A stretch of DNA of 64,000 bases from Sphingomonas sp. IC081 (GTDB lineage: Bacteria > Pseudomonadota > Alphaproteobacteria > Sphingomonadales > Sphingomonadaceae), in NCBI RefSeq assembly GCF_006874585.1, contig NZ_CP029764.1, forward strand, positions 23,593-87,592, in the 5' to 3' direction. The notes under the pieces were generated by a model. That model saw only the letters and a list, made by a program, of their open reading frames with translations. It was not told where the DNA came from and made no database searches. Positions 8,145-16,652 of this stretch are shown here, piece after piece. Position 1 is the stretch's first letter. Each line of letters begins with the position of its first letter. The position numbers and the translations under genes were made by a program.

Positions 8145-9296
8145 ATGACGATCATGGTCGACGACACGCGCGTCGTGTCGCTTGAAAGCGGCACTCTCAC
8201 CCTCAAAATTCACAACGACGCTTCGATCGACGAATTGTGCGGCTTTGCAGCCCGCGCCAATCCCAAGCGTGGGTTCCTGATCGTCTCGAAGGTTCTCGGA
8301 CGCCACCTGCCGGCGGCTCCGGCCGCCATGCGCGGTTCCATGGATCAGCTGGGGGCTATGCTGCCCGCCGACTTACCCCAGCCGGTCGCCTTCCTCGGCA
8401 TGGCCGAGACGGCGACAGCTCTTGGGCAAGGCGTGTTTGCCGCCTATCGGCGCACCAATCCTGATGTCTCTGCTCTCTACCTGCAGACCTCCCGCCAGCG
8501 CGTCGAAGGATCAACGATCATCGCAACCTTCGAAGAGGGGCACAGCCATGCGACCTCGCATCTCGTCCAGATCGCGGATGAGCAGCTGATCGCGCTTGCG
8601 CGTTCCGCCCGCACCCTCGTCATCATCGATGACGAATGCAGCACGGGCAACACCTTCATCGGCGGCGCGGAAGCAATGATGGCAGCCTTGCCGAACCTTG
8701 AGCGCATCGAAACCTGCTGCCTCACCGACTGGAGCGGCCAGGCCTATTGCAGCGCCATGCCGCTTCCCACCACCGGGCACGCGATCCTGCGGGGCGCAAT
8801 GAACTGGGAGAAGAACCTGCACCAGGTGCCGCCCCAGTTGGCCAGCACCAGCAATGGTGTAGGCACGGCGCCGGCCACTGGCATGGGCAGCCGTTCGGGT
8901 CTCGTCGACCCGGAGCGCGCCTTCCGAGCGCCGGTGGAACCCAAGGCCGGAGAGCGCATCCTTGTGCTTGGCGACGGCGAACACAGTTATGAGGCTCTGC
9001 TCATCGCCGAGGAGATCGAGGCCAAGGGCGGGGTTGCCGCGATCCAGTGCATTACCCGAACACCCGCGCTGCTGGGACATGCCATGGAGACTGTGTCGCA
9101 TTTCGACGATGCCTATGGCAGCGGCGCCCCCTGTCACCTCTACAACATCCTGGGCCATCAGCCCGACCGCATCATCATCGCCGCTGAAATCGCGGGTGAG
9201 CAGGTCCACCAGGCAAAGGCGGCCGTCGCCGCTCTTGGCAAGGACATACCGATTGAGATGGTCCTTTGCGGATATCACTCTGCGGAGGAAAAATAA
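8145..9296 (+). CDS. phosphoribosyltransferase-like protein with C-terminal TRSP domain
   Basis: 383 residues. The N-terminal half is PRTase-like: FLGMAETATALGQGVF and the PRPP-binding loop LVIIDDECSTGNTFIGGAE (two acidic residues then a Ser/Thr-Gly turn). The C-terminal 130 residues (ERILVLGDGEHSYEALLIAEEIE, and a later stretch around residues 330-345) fit the TRSP domain that follows this PRTase in Ter clusters. Likely binds a ribose-phosphate substrate. GAGGAAA lies upstream of the ATG. It starts the tightly packed four-gene set running to 12047. Confidence 0.8.
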   Translation: MTIMVDDTRVVSLESGTLTLKIHNDASIDELCGFAARANPKRGFLIVSKVLGRHLPAAPAAMRGSMDQLGAMLPADLPQPVAFLGMAETATALGQGVFAAYRRTNPDVSALYLQTSRQRVEGSTIIATFEEGHSHATSHLVQIADEQLIALARSARTLVIIDDECSTGNTFIGGAEAMMAALPNLERIETCCLTDWSGQAYCSAMPLPTTGHAILRGAMNWEKNLHQVPPQLASTSNGVGTAPATGMGSRSGLVDPERAFRAPVEPKAGERILVLGDGEHSYEALLIAEEIEAKGGVAAIQCITRTPALLGHAMETVSHFDDAYGSGAPCHLYNILGHQPDRIIIAAEIAGEQVHQAKAAVAALGKDIPIEMVLCGYHSAEEK

Positions 9297-9298
9297 GA

Positions 9299-10045
9299 AT
9301 GACCGCGCCTGTTGTGTTTACCGATCTGGATGACACCCTGTTCCAAACTGCCCGGAAGTGCCCTGACAAGAAGGTGGATGGCCTCCGCCTGATGAGCACG
9401 CTCGTCGACGGTTCACCGTCGGGCTATGCCACAAGACGCCAAGAAAACCTGCTCAACTGGTTTCGCGCCGGCAAGGTCATTCCCGTGACCGCCCGCAGCA
9501 CCGAGGTCATGGCTCGCGTCGACATCGAGCAAGCACCCGCAATCTGCTCCAATGGCGGCTGCATCACCCTTGAGGGAGGCGTGATTGATGATGAATGGCA
9601 CAGCCATCTTCAGGCATCCGCTGCAAAGGAGCCGAGCATCTTTGAGATTTATGCTGCGATGACGGGTCCTCTCGACGAGGGGCAGTTCCGGCATTGGATC
9701 GTTTCGGAGTACGGCCTGCCACTCTACATCGTCATCAAGAGCAATGTCGACGATGGCGAGATTCTCGAGCAGCTGCGCGACTCGCATGCGTCGCTCACTC
9801 CGGCGGGATGGCGCCGCCACAAGAACGGCAACAATCTGGCCTATATGCCCTCGTGGCTGAACAAGCGGCATGCTGTCACCTATCTGATCAACAAGATCCG
9901 GACCACGGCCCCCCAAACGCCCATCATTGGCGTGGGCGACAGCACGTCCGACGTCGGCTTCATGGACCTGTGTGATTTCGCCATGGCTCCCACCAACTCG
10001 CAGCTCTGGCAGGCTGTCCGCAACGACAATGATTGGACCCGCTGA
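9299..10045 (+). CDS. HAD superfamily hydrolase
   Basis: 248 residues. Motif I is FTDLDDTLFQT (nucleophile Asp plus acid/base Asp). Motif II is probably ITVTARS-like VIPVTARST, motif III a Lys around residue 200, and motif IV GVGDSTSDVGFMDL. The architecture is that of Cof/sucrose-phosphatase-type HADs with a C2 cap. GGAGGAAAAATAAGA precedes the ATG, 2 bp after the PRTase stop. In the Ter module it presumably dephosphorylates an intermediate. Confidence 0.85.
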   Translation: MTAPVVFTDLDDTLFQTARKCPDKKVDGLRLMSTLVDGSPSGYATRRQENLLNWFRAGKVIPVTARSTEVMARVDIEQAPAICSNGGCITLEGGVIDDEWHSHLQASAAKEPSIFEIYAAMTGPLDEGQFRHWIVSEYGLPLYIVIKSNVDDGEILEQLRDSHASLTPAGWRRHKNGNNLAYMPSWLNKRHAVTYLINKIRTTAPQTPIIGVGDSTSDVGFMDLCDFAMAPTNSQLWQAVRNDNDWTR

Positions 10046-11148
10046 TGAGCACGATCCTCGCTGTAAAACCCACCCTGTTCTCCGGATCCTATGATCCCTC
10101 GGACGTCCAGATCCTGCTCAAACCGGCCGCAATCAAGCATGTCGATGTCGAGGAAAAGGAGCGCCTGATCCAGTCTGGCTCTCGCCACTACTCCGAGATG
10201 CTGTCGCCCGAGAAGGTGCCGGACGAACGTTATATGACGCTCTACGCCGATGCGCTTCGCCGCAACGGCGGGACACTGCGGGCGCATGTCGAGTTCCTCG
10301 CCCGCAAGATCGCTGCCCGCCCGGAAACCGCCAAGGAGTGCGTCGTGATCTCGCTCGCCCGGGCAGGCACGCCGATTGGCGTCCTTTTGAAGCGTGCGCT
10401 GCTCCGTATCGGCATCGATGCCCATCATTATTCGATCAGCATCATTCGGGGGCGCGGGATCGATCTCAACGCCCTTCGGTACATCAAAGCCCGGCACGGC
10501 ACGGAAACCTCGATCTTCCTCGATGGCTGGACGGGAAAGGGCGCCATCAAAGGTGAGCTTGAGCATTCGCTCGCCCAAGAATCGCTGGGCTTCTCGCCAT
10601 ATCTCGCCGTTATCGCCGATCCGGCCGGCTGCGCGGACCTGGCTGCCACGACCGAAGATTATGTCATCCCCAGCGGCCTGCTGAACGGCATCGTCTCCGG
10701 CCTCATCAGCCGCTCCGTGCTGACCGACGACCTTGTCGGACCAGGGGATTTCCACGCCTGCCTTTTCCAGGAAGAGCACGCGCCATTCGACATCAGCCGT
10801 GATTTCATCGCAGCCATTGAACAGGCGCCTATGCCTACGGCGATCTGGAATCCCTGGTCGCTAAATGCGGCCAAGGAAGCACGAGAAGGGCGCGAAGCCC
10901 TGCTCCGCGAGTTCGCCGTGGAGGGTAAGATCAGCGACGTGAACCGGATCAAGCCTGGCATCGCCGAAGCGACCCGGGCGATCCTGCGCCGCGTTCCGGA
11001 TCGCATCTGCGTTCGCGATCTGCATGACCCTGAAGTCCAGCATATCAGGCATTTGGCAGAGGCTGTCGGCCTGGTGGTCGAAGAAATGGACCTGAAAAAC
11101 TACCGCGCTGTGACGATCATCAAGCGCCTGCAGGGGGAACAGGAATGA
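10045..11148 (+). CDS. StiP-type PRTase-like protein with C-terminal PELOTA-like RNA-binding domain
   Basis: 367 residues. The body matches the family annotated as cysteine protease StiP or PRTase-like (FSGSYDPSDVQILLKP, ECVVISLARAGTPIGVLLKRAL, HHYSISIIRGRGID, IFLDGWTGKGAI). The last 100 residues (KPGIAEATRAILRRVPDRI ... VEEMDLKNYRAVTIIKRL) fit the PELOTA-like module. The ATG overlaps the HAD stop (TGATG). The PRTase fold makes nucleotide or ribosyl chemistry more likely than proteolysis despite the family name. Confidence 0.75.
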   Translation: MSTILAVKPTLFSGSYDPSDVQILLKPAAIKHVDVEEKERLIQSGSRHYSEMLSPEKVPDERYMTLYADALRRNGGTLRAHVEFLARKIAARPETAKECVVISLARAGTPIGVLLKRALLRIGIDAHHYSISIIRGRGIDLNALRYIKARHGTETSIFLDGWTGKGAIKGELEHSLAQESLGFSPYLAVIADPAGCADLAATTEDYVIPSGLLNGIVSGLISRSVLTDDLVGPGDFHACLFQEEHAPFDISRDFIAAIEQAPMPTAIWNPWSLNAAKEAREGREALLREFAVEGKISDVNRIKPGIAEATRAILRRVPDRICVRDLHDPEVQHIRHLAEAVGLVVEEMDLKNYRAVTIIKRLQGEQE

Positions 11149-12047
11149 AGGCAATTGAGTTGGGGGCAACCCTGTACGTCCCCGCGATCAAGGAGAATCT
11201 CCTCGACACTGCCTACGGAGCCAACCCTTCGGTTCGGTCCATTGTCATCTGTCTTGAAGACGCAATCCGTGAGGATGAGGTCACGCACGCTGAAGAGCGC
11301 TTTGCAGAAGCGCTGACCCGTTTCGCCGCGAGCGCAACGCCAGTTCTCGTGTTCGCACGCCCGCGCAATATCGAGATGCTGGTGCGCTTGCTGCGCATGC
11401 CCGGCATCGACGCGATTCAGGGGTTCGTGCTTCCCAAGATCACGACCCAGAACTTGCCCCAATGGCTATCCGTGCTTGTACACGGAAAACATGCCTTCAT
11501 GCCCACCATCGAGGGTGAGGAGGCCTTCGATCGAACTGCGCTGAGCCGGCTGCGCGATCAGCTGTTGCCCTATGCGGATCGTGTGACCGCCATCCGCATC
11601 GGCGGCAACGACATCCTCAACATTCTTGGAGTCCGCCGCTCCAAGACGCGAACGGCTTATGATGGTCCGCTTGGCCCGGTCATCCGTGACATAGCCGGAA
11701 CCTTCCTCCCTTACGGCTTCAGCGTCGCGGCGCCTGTGTTCGAACATTTCTCCTCAACCGATTTGCTCCGCAACGAGGTAGAGCAGGATATCGAACATGG
11801 GTTGCTGACCAAGACGGCGGTCCATCCCCTACAGATCGAAACCATCCAGAGCCTCTACCGACCGAGCGGAGCAGAAATGGCTGAAGCTCGGGCCATTCTC
11901 GAAAAGGATGCCCCAGCGGTGTTCGGTTCTCATGGCAGCATGTGCGAACCCGCTACTCACCTGCGGTGGGCCGGGACGATCATTCAGCGAGCACAAATTT
12001 ATGGCACCGCGACACCGGTAACTGAGGCGCAATGCAGAGTGGCATAG
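11145..12047 (+). CDS. HpcH/HpaI aldolase/citrate lyase-like protein
   Basis: 300 residues. TIM-barrel features of the CitE/HpcH family are visible: LYVPAIKENLL, VICLEDAIREDEV (metal-binding acidic pair), VFARPRN, FVLPKI, FMPTIEGEEAF and RIGGNDILNILG. Family members cleave or condense C-C bonds of 2-keto or acyl-CoA substrates using Mg2+. The ATG overlaps the previous stop (ATGA), so translation is coupled. Last enzyme of the Ter-associated biosynthetic module. Confidence 0.8.
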   Translation: MKAIELGATLYVPAIKENLLDTAYGANPSVRSIVICLEDAIREDEVTHAEERFAEALTRFAASATPVLVFARPRNIEMLVRLLRMPGIDAIQGFVLPKITTQNLPQWLSVLVHGKHAFMPTIEGEEAFDRTALSRLRDQLLPYADRVTAIRIGGNDILNILGVRRSKTRTAYDGPLGPVIRDIAGTFLPYGFSVAAPVFEHFSSTDLLRNEVEQDIEHGLLTKTAVHPLQIETIQSLYRPSGAEMAEARAILEKDAPAVFGSHGSMCEPATHLRWAGTIIQRAQIYGTATPVTEAQCRVA

Positions 12048-12108
12048 GCTGGAGCACGCGCGAAAAATCGCCTAATCACTGAATGCAGAAAGAAAATTGG
12101 GGGTAATC

Positions 12109-13278
12109 ATGAACGATCTCGTCCTTAAAGCGCCGGAACCCGTCGCCGCCATTCCGTCGGAAAAGGCTGCCGGCCTGGTACCGATCGAGTCCGACGTGAA
12201 AAGCAAGCTCGACCTGAAGGTCGATCAATATGTCGGCGAACTCGTGTCGCTCGACGCCAACAGCCCGGACTTCGGCAACAAGGTCAACCAGCTGGCCAAC
12301 ATCGGCCAGAAGGAAATCGTTGCCCTCACGAGCCAGAGCAATCGCTTCCTCGATCGCCCCACCAAGGCGATGGACGGCGAGGGTGGCGTCGGCAGCTCCC
12401 TGATCGAACTTCGCAATGTCATCGAGGGCCTCGATCCTTCCCGCGACGGCGGCCTGCTCCAGCCGCGCAAGCTGTTCGGCATCATTCCGTTCGGCAATAA
12501 GCTCAAGGCCTATTTCGACAAATATGCCTCCGCCCAGAGCCACATCAACGGCATCCTCACGGCTCTAACCCGAGGCAAGGATGGCCTGCTTCAGGACAAT
12601 ATCGCCATCGAAGCTGAGCGCCGCAAAATGTGGGAGATGATGGGCAAACTGGAGCAGATGATCCATATCTCCAAGACGCTCGACACCCGCCTCGAGGACA
12701 AGGCGGCGGATCTGGACGCGGTTGACCCAGCGAAAGCCAAAGCGATCCGCGAGCAGGCTCTGTTCTACGTTCGCCAGCGCACCACCGATCTCCTCACCCA
12801 GATGGCGGTCACGGTCCAGGGTTACCTCGCCATGGACCTGATCAAGAAAAACAACATCGAGCTGATCAAGGGCGTCGATCGCGCGTCAACGACGACCATT
12901 GCAGCCCTGCGCACCGCCGTGACGGTGGCCCAGGCGCTCGCCAGCCAGAAGCTCGTGCTCGATCAGATCACGGCCCTCAACACCACCACCTCGAACATGA
13001 TCGAGAGCACCAGCGAACTGCTCAAGACCAACACGGCACGCATCCACGAGCAGGCCGCTTCCTCGACCATCCAGGTCGAAACGCTGCAGAGGGCCTTTGC
13101 CAACATCTACGCGACCATGGACGCCGTCGATGAATTCAAGATCAAGGCGCTCTCCAACATGAAGCAGACGGTCGATGTGCTCTCGGCCGAAACGGAAAAG
13201 GCCAAGGGCTACATCGCCCGCTCTGAAGGCGCATCGCAACGCGCTGCCGGAACGGATCCGCTACTCAGCGTCGCATGA
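12109..13278 (+). CDS. telA: TelA-family toxic anion resistance protein
   Basis: 389 residues, as usual for TelA. Long amphipathic helices dominate, with conserved landmarks NFGNKVNQLANIGQKEI-like DFGNKVNQLANIGQKEI, LDPSRDG, LFGIIPFGNKLKAYFDKYASAQ, QALFYVRQRTTDLLTQMAV and TVAQALASQKLVLDQITALN. A run of five G's 5 bp before the ATG at 12109 decides the start over the TTG four codons upstream. TelA proteins are linked to tellurite, bacteriocin and antibiotic tolerance. The mechanism is unknown but an XpaC-like partner usually follows, as here. Confidence 0.9.
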   Translation: MNDLVLKAPEPVAAIPSEKAAGLVPIESDVKSKLDLKVDQYVGELVSLDANSPDFGNKVNQLANIGQKEIVALTSQSNRFLDRPTKAMDGEGGVGSSLIELRNVIEGLDPSRDGGLLQPRKLFGIIPFGNKLKAYFDKYASAQSHINGILTALTRGKDGLLQDNIAIEAERRKMWEMMGKLEQMIHISKTLDTRLEDKAADLDAVDPAKAKAIREQALFYVRQRTTDLLTQMAVTVQGYLAMDLIKKNNIELIKGVDRASTTTIAALRTAVTVAQALASQKLVLDQITALNTTTSNMIESTSELLKTNTARIHEQAASSTIQVETLQRAFANIYATMDAVDEFKIKALSNMKQTVDVLSAETEKAKGYIARSEGASQRAAGTDPLLSVA

Positions 13279-13946
13279 TCGCTGCCCTTGCGATCCTCAT
13301 CGGTCTGATTGCTGCGTGGCACGTCCTGCAGTTGCTGCTCTACCAGTATCGCAATAAGCGTGCTGGTAGGGCAGAATGGGTGGCGTATGACGCGCGGTTG
13401 AAGAAAGATGGACGAAGGTCATGGCGAGAAACAAGACGCGAGCTGGAGGCTGAATTGAGCATTTTCGACAAGCTCAACCGTGCCCTTTTCGGCGGGCAGG
13501 CATCTGCATCAACCACGCCGACCAATGCCACCCCTGCAACCACATCGCCACTGCCACCGGCCCTCATTGACTATGAAGATGAACGCGTCCCAGGCCCGGC
13601 CAAAGACCGCATTCGCCGCATCCTTGCATGCCTGCAGCAGATCGAAGGGGCAATGGAGCGGGAAACCATTCCCGGCTTCTCCCGCGTTGATGTCGAGCAG
13701 ATGCGCAGTCACCACCTGCCAAAACTGGTCAAAAGCTACATCGACATCCCGGCAGCGCACCGGTCAGAGATCTTTCGCAAGACCGGCAAATCAGCCAGCT
13801 TCATCCTGAATGAGAGCCTCGACAAGATGCAGGGCAGGATCGACGAAATCCTGCGCAATCTCGCTCAGCATGACATAGACGCCTTCACTCAAAATACCCA
13901 GTTTATCGGGCAGCGCTATGCGGATGAGGACAACCCCTTTTTATGA
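13275..13946 (+). CDS. XpaC-like membrane-anchored helical protein
   Basis: 223 residues with one N-terminal membrane segment (about residues 2-22), a basic stretch, a low-complexity Thr/Pro/Ala linker near residues 80-100, and a helical C-terminal domain (LPKLVKSYIDIPAAHR ... SLDKMQGRIDEIL). That last pattern resembles the C-terminal domain of XpaC/YceG-type proteins that pair with TelA. The ATG overlaps the telA stop (ATGA). Family assignment rests on context and a loose motif match. Confidence 0.6.
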   Translation: MIAALAILIGLIAAWHVLQLLLYQYRNKRAGRAEWVAYDARLKKDGRRSWRETRRELEAELSIFDKLNRALFGGQASASTTPTNATPATTSPLPPALIDYEDERVPGPAKDRIRRILACLQQIEGAMERETIPGFSRVDVEQMRSHHLPKLVKSYIDIPAAHRSEIFRKTGKSASFILNESLDKMQGRIDEILRNLAQHDIDAFTQNTQFIGQRYADEDNPFL

Positions 13947-14371
13947 TATCATTGATTGCCGCCGCTGCGATGATTGTGCCTTCTGGCGAGGTTTTCCAGT
14001 GTCGTCCCACTCACGTATATGACGGAGATGGACCGATATGGTGTGCCGAGGGTCCAAAAGTTCGGATCAGCGGCATAGCTGCCCGAGAGGCAGATGGCAC
14101 ATGCCGTCCTAATCAGCCTTGCCCACAAGCATCGGCGCAGCAAGCACGTGACGCATTGGTCAATCTGTTCGGAGGACCGAAAGGACGCATTGCGACTGGC
14201 CACGTTCAGGTGAGGTCAGTCCCGATGGTCTGTCGGTCAGTCGGAGGCGCTGGCGGAAGTCGTACGGCAGCCTGGTGCACTTTGGCCGATGGGCGCGACC
14301 TTTCGTGCGCAATGATCGCGACTAAAATGGTATTGGTCTGGCCTCGATATTGGCGTGATCACCGATGTTAG
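13943..14371 (+). CDS. SNase-like (thermonuclease fold) small exported protein
   Basis: 142 residues with a hydrophobic N-terminus that could be a signal peptide. HVYDGDGPIWC...KVRISGIAAREADGTC resembles the Asp-containing OB-fold core of staphylococcal nuclease relatives common in sphingomonads. The catalytic Arg/Glu pair is partly recognisable (RISGIAARE), and several Cys may form disulfides in the periplasm. The ATG overlaps the preceding stop (ATGA), tying it to telA-xpaC. Activity is uncertain. Confidence 0.6.
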   Translation: MISLIAAAAMIVPSGEVFQCRPTHVYDGDGPIWCAEGPKVRISGIAAREADGTCRPNQPCPQASAQQARDALVNLFGGPKGRIATGHVQVRSVPMVCRSVGGAGGSRTAAWCTLADGRDLSCAMIATKMVLVWPRYWRDHRC

Positions 14372-14598
14372 AGTGCGGCTAAAGTGCATGAACGGCCTTG
14401 TCCAGTCATTATCTCGCGCTAGCCGCGCCAAGAGTAGTTGGGCAAATCGCATAAAACTGAAGGTCTCCGGGACGAGCTTCCTGGCTGAGCGCGCTACCTG
14501 AGTCACTGATTGCACTATTGATGCAAAGAGTGACGCAAAGTAACGATCTTTGAACGGTTTGCGGCCAAGTTGCGCTATAAAATACAATGGGGGAAAGA

Positions 14599-15075
14599 AT
14601 GAGTTCATCTTCAGCATCGGATCCGACCAGAATCCTTGAATTTCGTCCGTCAACCAAAGCGTTTCTGCTTAAGTCGGGTGGTGGCTGGCTTTTCCTCATC
14701 ATGTCTGTTCCCGCCTTCATGATTACGCTGCCATTGCTCGCAATTTGGTGGCTTCGTAATAAGACGACGCACTACCGTATGGATAGTGAGCGGCTATTCA
14801 TCCGATCGGGAATAATTTTTCGCCAAGAGGACGAGATTGAGCTTTATCGCGTCAAAGATATCAAGGTTCATTTCTCTTTTATTCAGCAGATGTTTAACTG
14901 CGGAACAATTGCAATCATATCGTCGGACTTCACGGGAGAGCGGCTGTCGGGAACTCGCCGTTTTGCTACATCCCACGAGATTAAGCACGTACCCGCTGCT
15001 CGTCAGCTCCGCGAAGATCTTCGAAATCGCGTAGAACGAATGCGGGGTCGAACGCGCACGCGCGAGATCGATTAG
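14599..15075 (+). CDS. bacterial PH domain (bPH2) membrane protein
   Basis: 158 residues. A hydrophobic hairpin (about residues 28-50: WLFLIMSVPAFMITLPLLA) precedes a PH-like beta domain (HYRMDSERLFIRSGIIFRQ, DEIELYRVKDIKVHFSF, GTIAIISSD), the usual bPH2/DUF304 layout. GGGGGAAAGA directly precedes ATG 14599, favouring it over ATG 14587. A 227-bp gap without a visible gene separates it from the SNase-like gene, so it is probably a separate unit. IS110 lies 3' of it. Confidence 0.75.
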   Translation: MSSSSASDPTRILEFRPSTKAFLLKSGGGWLFLIMSVPAFMITLPLLAIWWLRNKTTHYRMDSERLFIRSGIIFRQEDEIELYRVKDIKVHFSFIQQMFNCGTIAIISSDFTGERLSGTRRFATSHEIKHVPAARQLREDLRNRVERMRGRTRTREID

Positions 15076-15160
15076 CGGATGAGGTGGATGGCTCCCGCTC
15101 ACGGCATCTAAGTGCCAAGATGGGTTTGCTGTCATGCGACCCGAGAAGGAGCCACCCGCC

Positions 15161-16201
15161 ATGGAGATTAGCACGATCGGCCTCGATTTGGCCAAAAACG
15201 TTTTTCAGGTTCACGGTATCAGCGCGACCGGAGAGGTCGTCATTCGCAAGGCGCTGCGGCGATCGCAGATGTTGCCGTTCTTCGAGAAGCTGCCGCCGTG
15301 CCTTGTCGGCGCCGAGGCCTGCGGGACGTCGCATCACTGGGCGCGCGAACTGACGAAGCTGGGCCATGAGGTGCGGCTGATGCCGGCGGCTTACGTGAAG
15401 CCTTATGTGAAGCGCGGTAAGAACGATGCCGCCGACGCAGAGGCAATCTGCGAAGCGGTCACACGTCAGACGATGCGGTTCGTGCCCGTCAAGTCGCGCG
15501 AGCAGCAGGCAGCGTTGTCGCTGCATCGCGTGCGTAGCCTGCTGATCAAGCAGCGCACGCAGCTGGTCAACATGATGCGCAGCGTGCTCGCCGAGCTGGG
15601 CATCGCGATCCCGGTGGGGATCGTGAAGGCACTGCAGATGGCGCGGGAGATCGCCGAGGGTGAGTCCAAGCTCGACCTGCCGACCGAAGCGGTGAACGTC
15701 GTCGCCATGCTGGCAGGACAACTGCTCCAGCTTCACGCCCAGTTGCGAAAGCTCGACCTGCGTCTCGCCGCTCTGCAGCGGAGCGACGACAGGGCCCGGC
15801 GCCTGGCGACGATCCCTGGTATCGGGCCGATCGGCGCGACCGCGCTTGCCGCGTCAGTGACCGATCCAAGCCAGTTCTCGTCAGGGCGCCAGTTCGCCGC
15901 CTGGCTAGGGCTGACCCCGCGGCAGAGTTCGAGTGGCGGCAAGGACCGATTGGGGCGCATTACCAAGATGGGCGACAGATATCTGCGGCAGCTCCTGGTC
16001 ATTGGCGCAACCGCGCTTGTCCGATACGCCAAGCAGAAACCCAGCACGGTCGATCCGCGCTTTGTCGCTCTGCTCGCCAGAAAGCCTGCGCGCGTTGTCT
16101 CGGTCGCCATCGCCAATAAGATGGCGCGGATCGCATGGGCGGTCATGGCGCGCGGCGGCGTCTTCGAACGCGGGCATGCGCCCATGCTGGCAGCAGCATA
16201 G
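15161..16201 (+). CDS. IS110/IS1111 family transposase
   Basis: 346 residues. The N-terminal DEDD RuvC-like domain starts ISTIGLDLAKNVFQVHG and has VGAEACGTSHHWAREL and KNDAADAEAI. The C-terminal transposase_20 domain carries IPGIGPIGATALAASV and FAAWLGLTPRQSSSGGK with the conserved Ser. AAGGAG 9 bp upstream selects ATG 15161. IS110 elements insert with a bridge-RNA-guided mechanism and have no classical long terminal repeats, so I did not fix the element ends. Confidence 0.92.
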   Translation: MEISTIGLDLAKNVFQVHGISATGEVVIRKALRRSQMLPFFEKLPPCLVGAEACGTSHHWARELTKLGHEVRLMPAAYVKPYVKRGKNDAADAEAICEAVTRQTMRFVPVKSREQQAALSLHRVRSLLIKQRTQLVNMMRSVLAELGIAIPVGIVKALQMAREIAEGESKLDLPTEAVNVVAMLAGQLLQLHAQLRKLDLRLAALQRSDDRARRLATIPGIGPIGATALAASVTDPSQFSSGRQFAAWLGLTPRQSSSGGKDRLGRITKMGDRYLRQLLVIGATALVRYAKQKPSTVDPRFVALLARKPARVVSVAIANKMARIAWAVMARGGVFERGHAPMLAAA

Positions 16202-16652
16202 ATCAAGAGTTTAGCTGAGGAGATCAGCTTCACGAGGTTGTGAGAGCGAAGGATGTGATGGCAAAACCGGTCGGACCGGGAACAAGGACAACCCAAGGAC
16301 TGTCTTAGGCGTCATAGCCTGCAAAGCCGATCGGACCTTGTTCGCGGACACCATCAGGGCCAGCAGTCTACACCGACTGCATCAACAGGCCGGACAGACG
16401 ACTGCACCCGACGGAACGTCAGATCATCACTTTATGCTTGCAACGCGGGATGCGCGGCGACTGACAGGATGCGAGCGTAGCGACAATCAAGATGAGAATC
16501 GGTTGTTGGGGTGTCGGTGAAGGGCGGAGGGCGTAGCCCGAAGCCCGTAGCCGAGACCCCAACAACCGATGGCCCTTTAATGGAGGAGCCGCAGATCGTC
16601 GGGGCCGACCCAATATTCATTGGCATATCCAGATTGGAGGGAGATGCCGTGA
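16202..16652. other. intergenic: IS110 3' flank and IS21 left end, no gene seen
   Basis: 450 bp without a supported gene. It holds two related stretches (around 16265 and 16325, both containing CGGACC near an AACAAGG or CTTGTTC) that form an imperfect inverted repeat, possibly the IS110 non-coding end. It also holds the 15-bp inverted repeat described separately. GGAGGGAG at about 16637 serves istA. Confidence 0.5.
16498..16570. repeat. 73-bp element with perfect 15-bp inverted repeats
   Basis: Arms ATCGGTTGTTGGGGT (16498-16512) and its exact complement (16556-16570) flank a G-rich core that itself contains a small GGGC...GCCC stem. It could be an IS terminus pair, a REP-like element or a structured RNA. 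No ORF. Confidence 0.7.
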
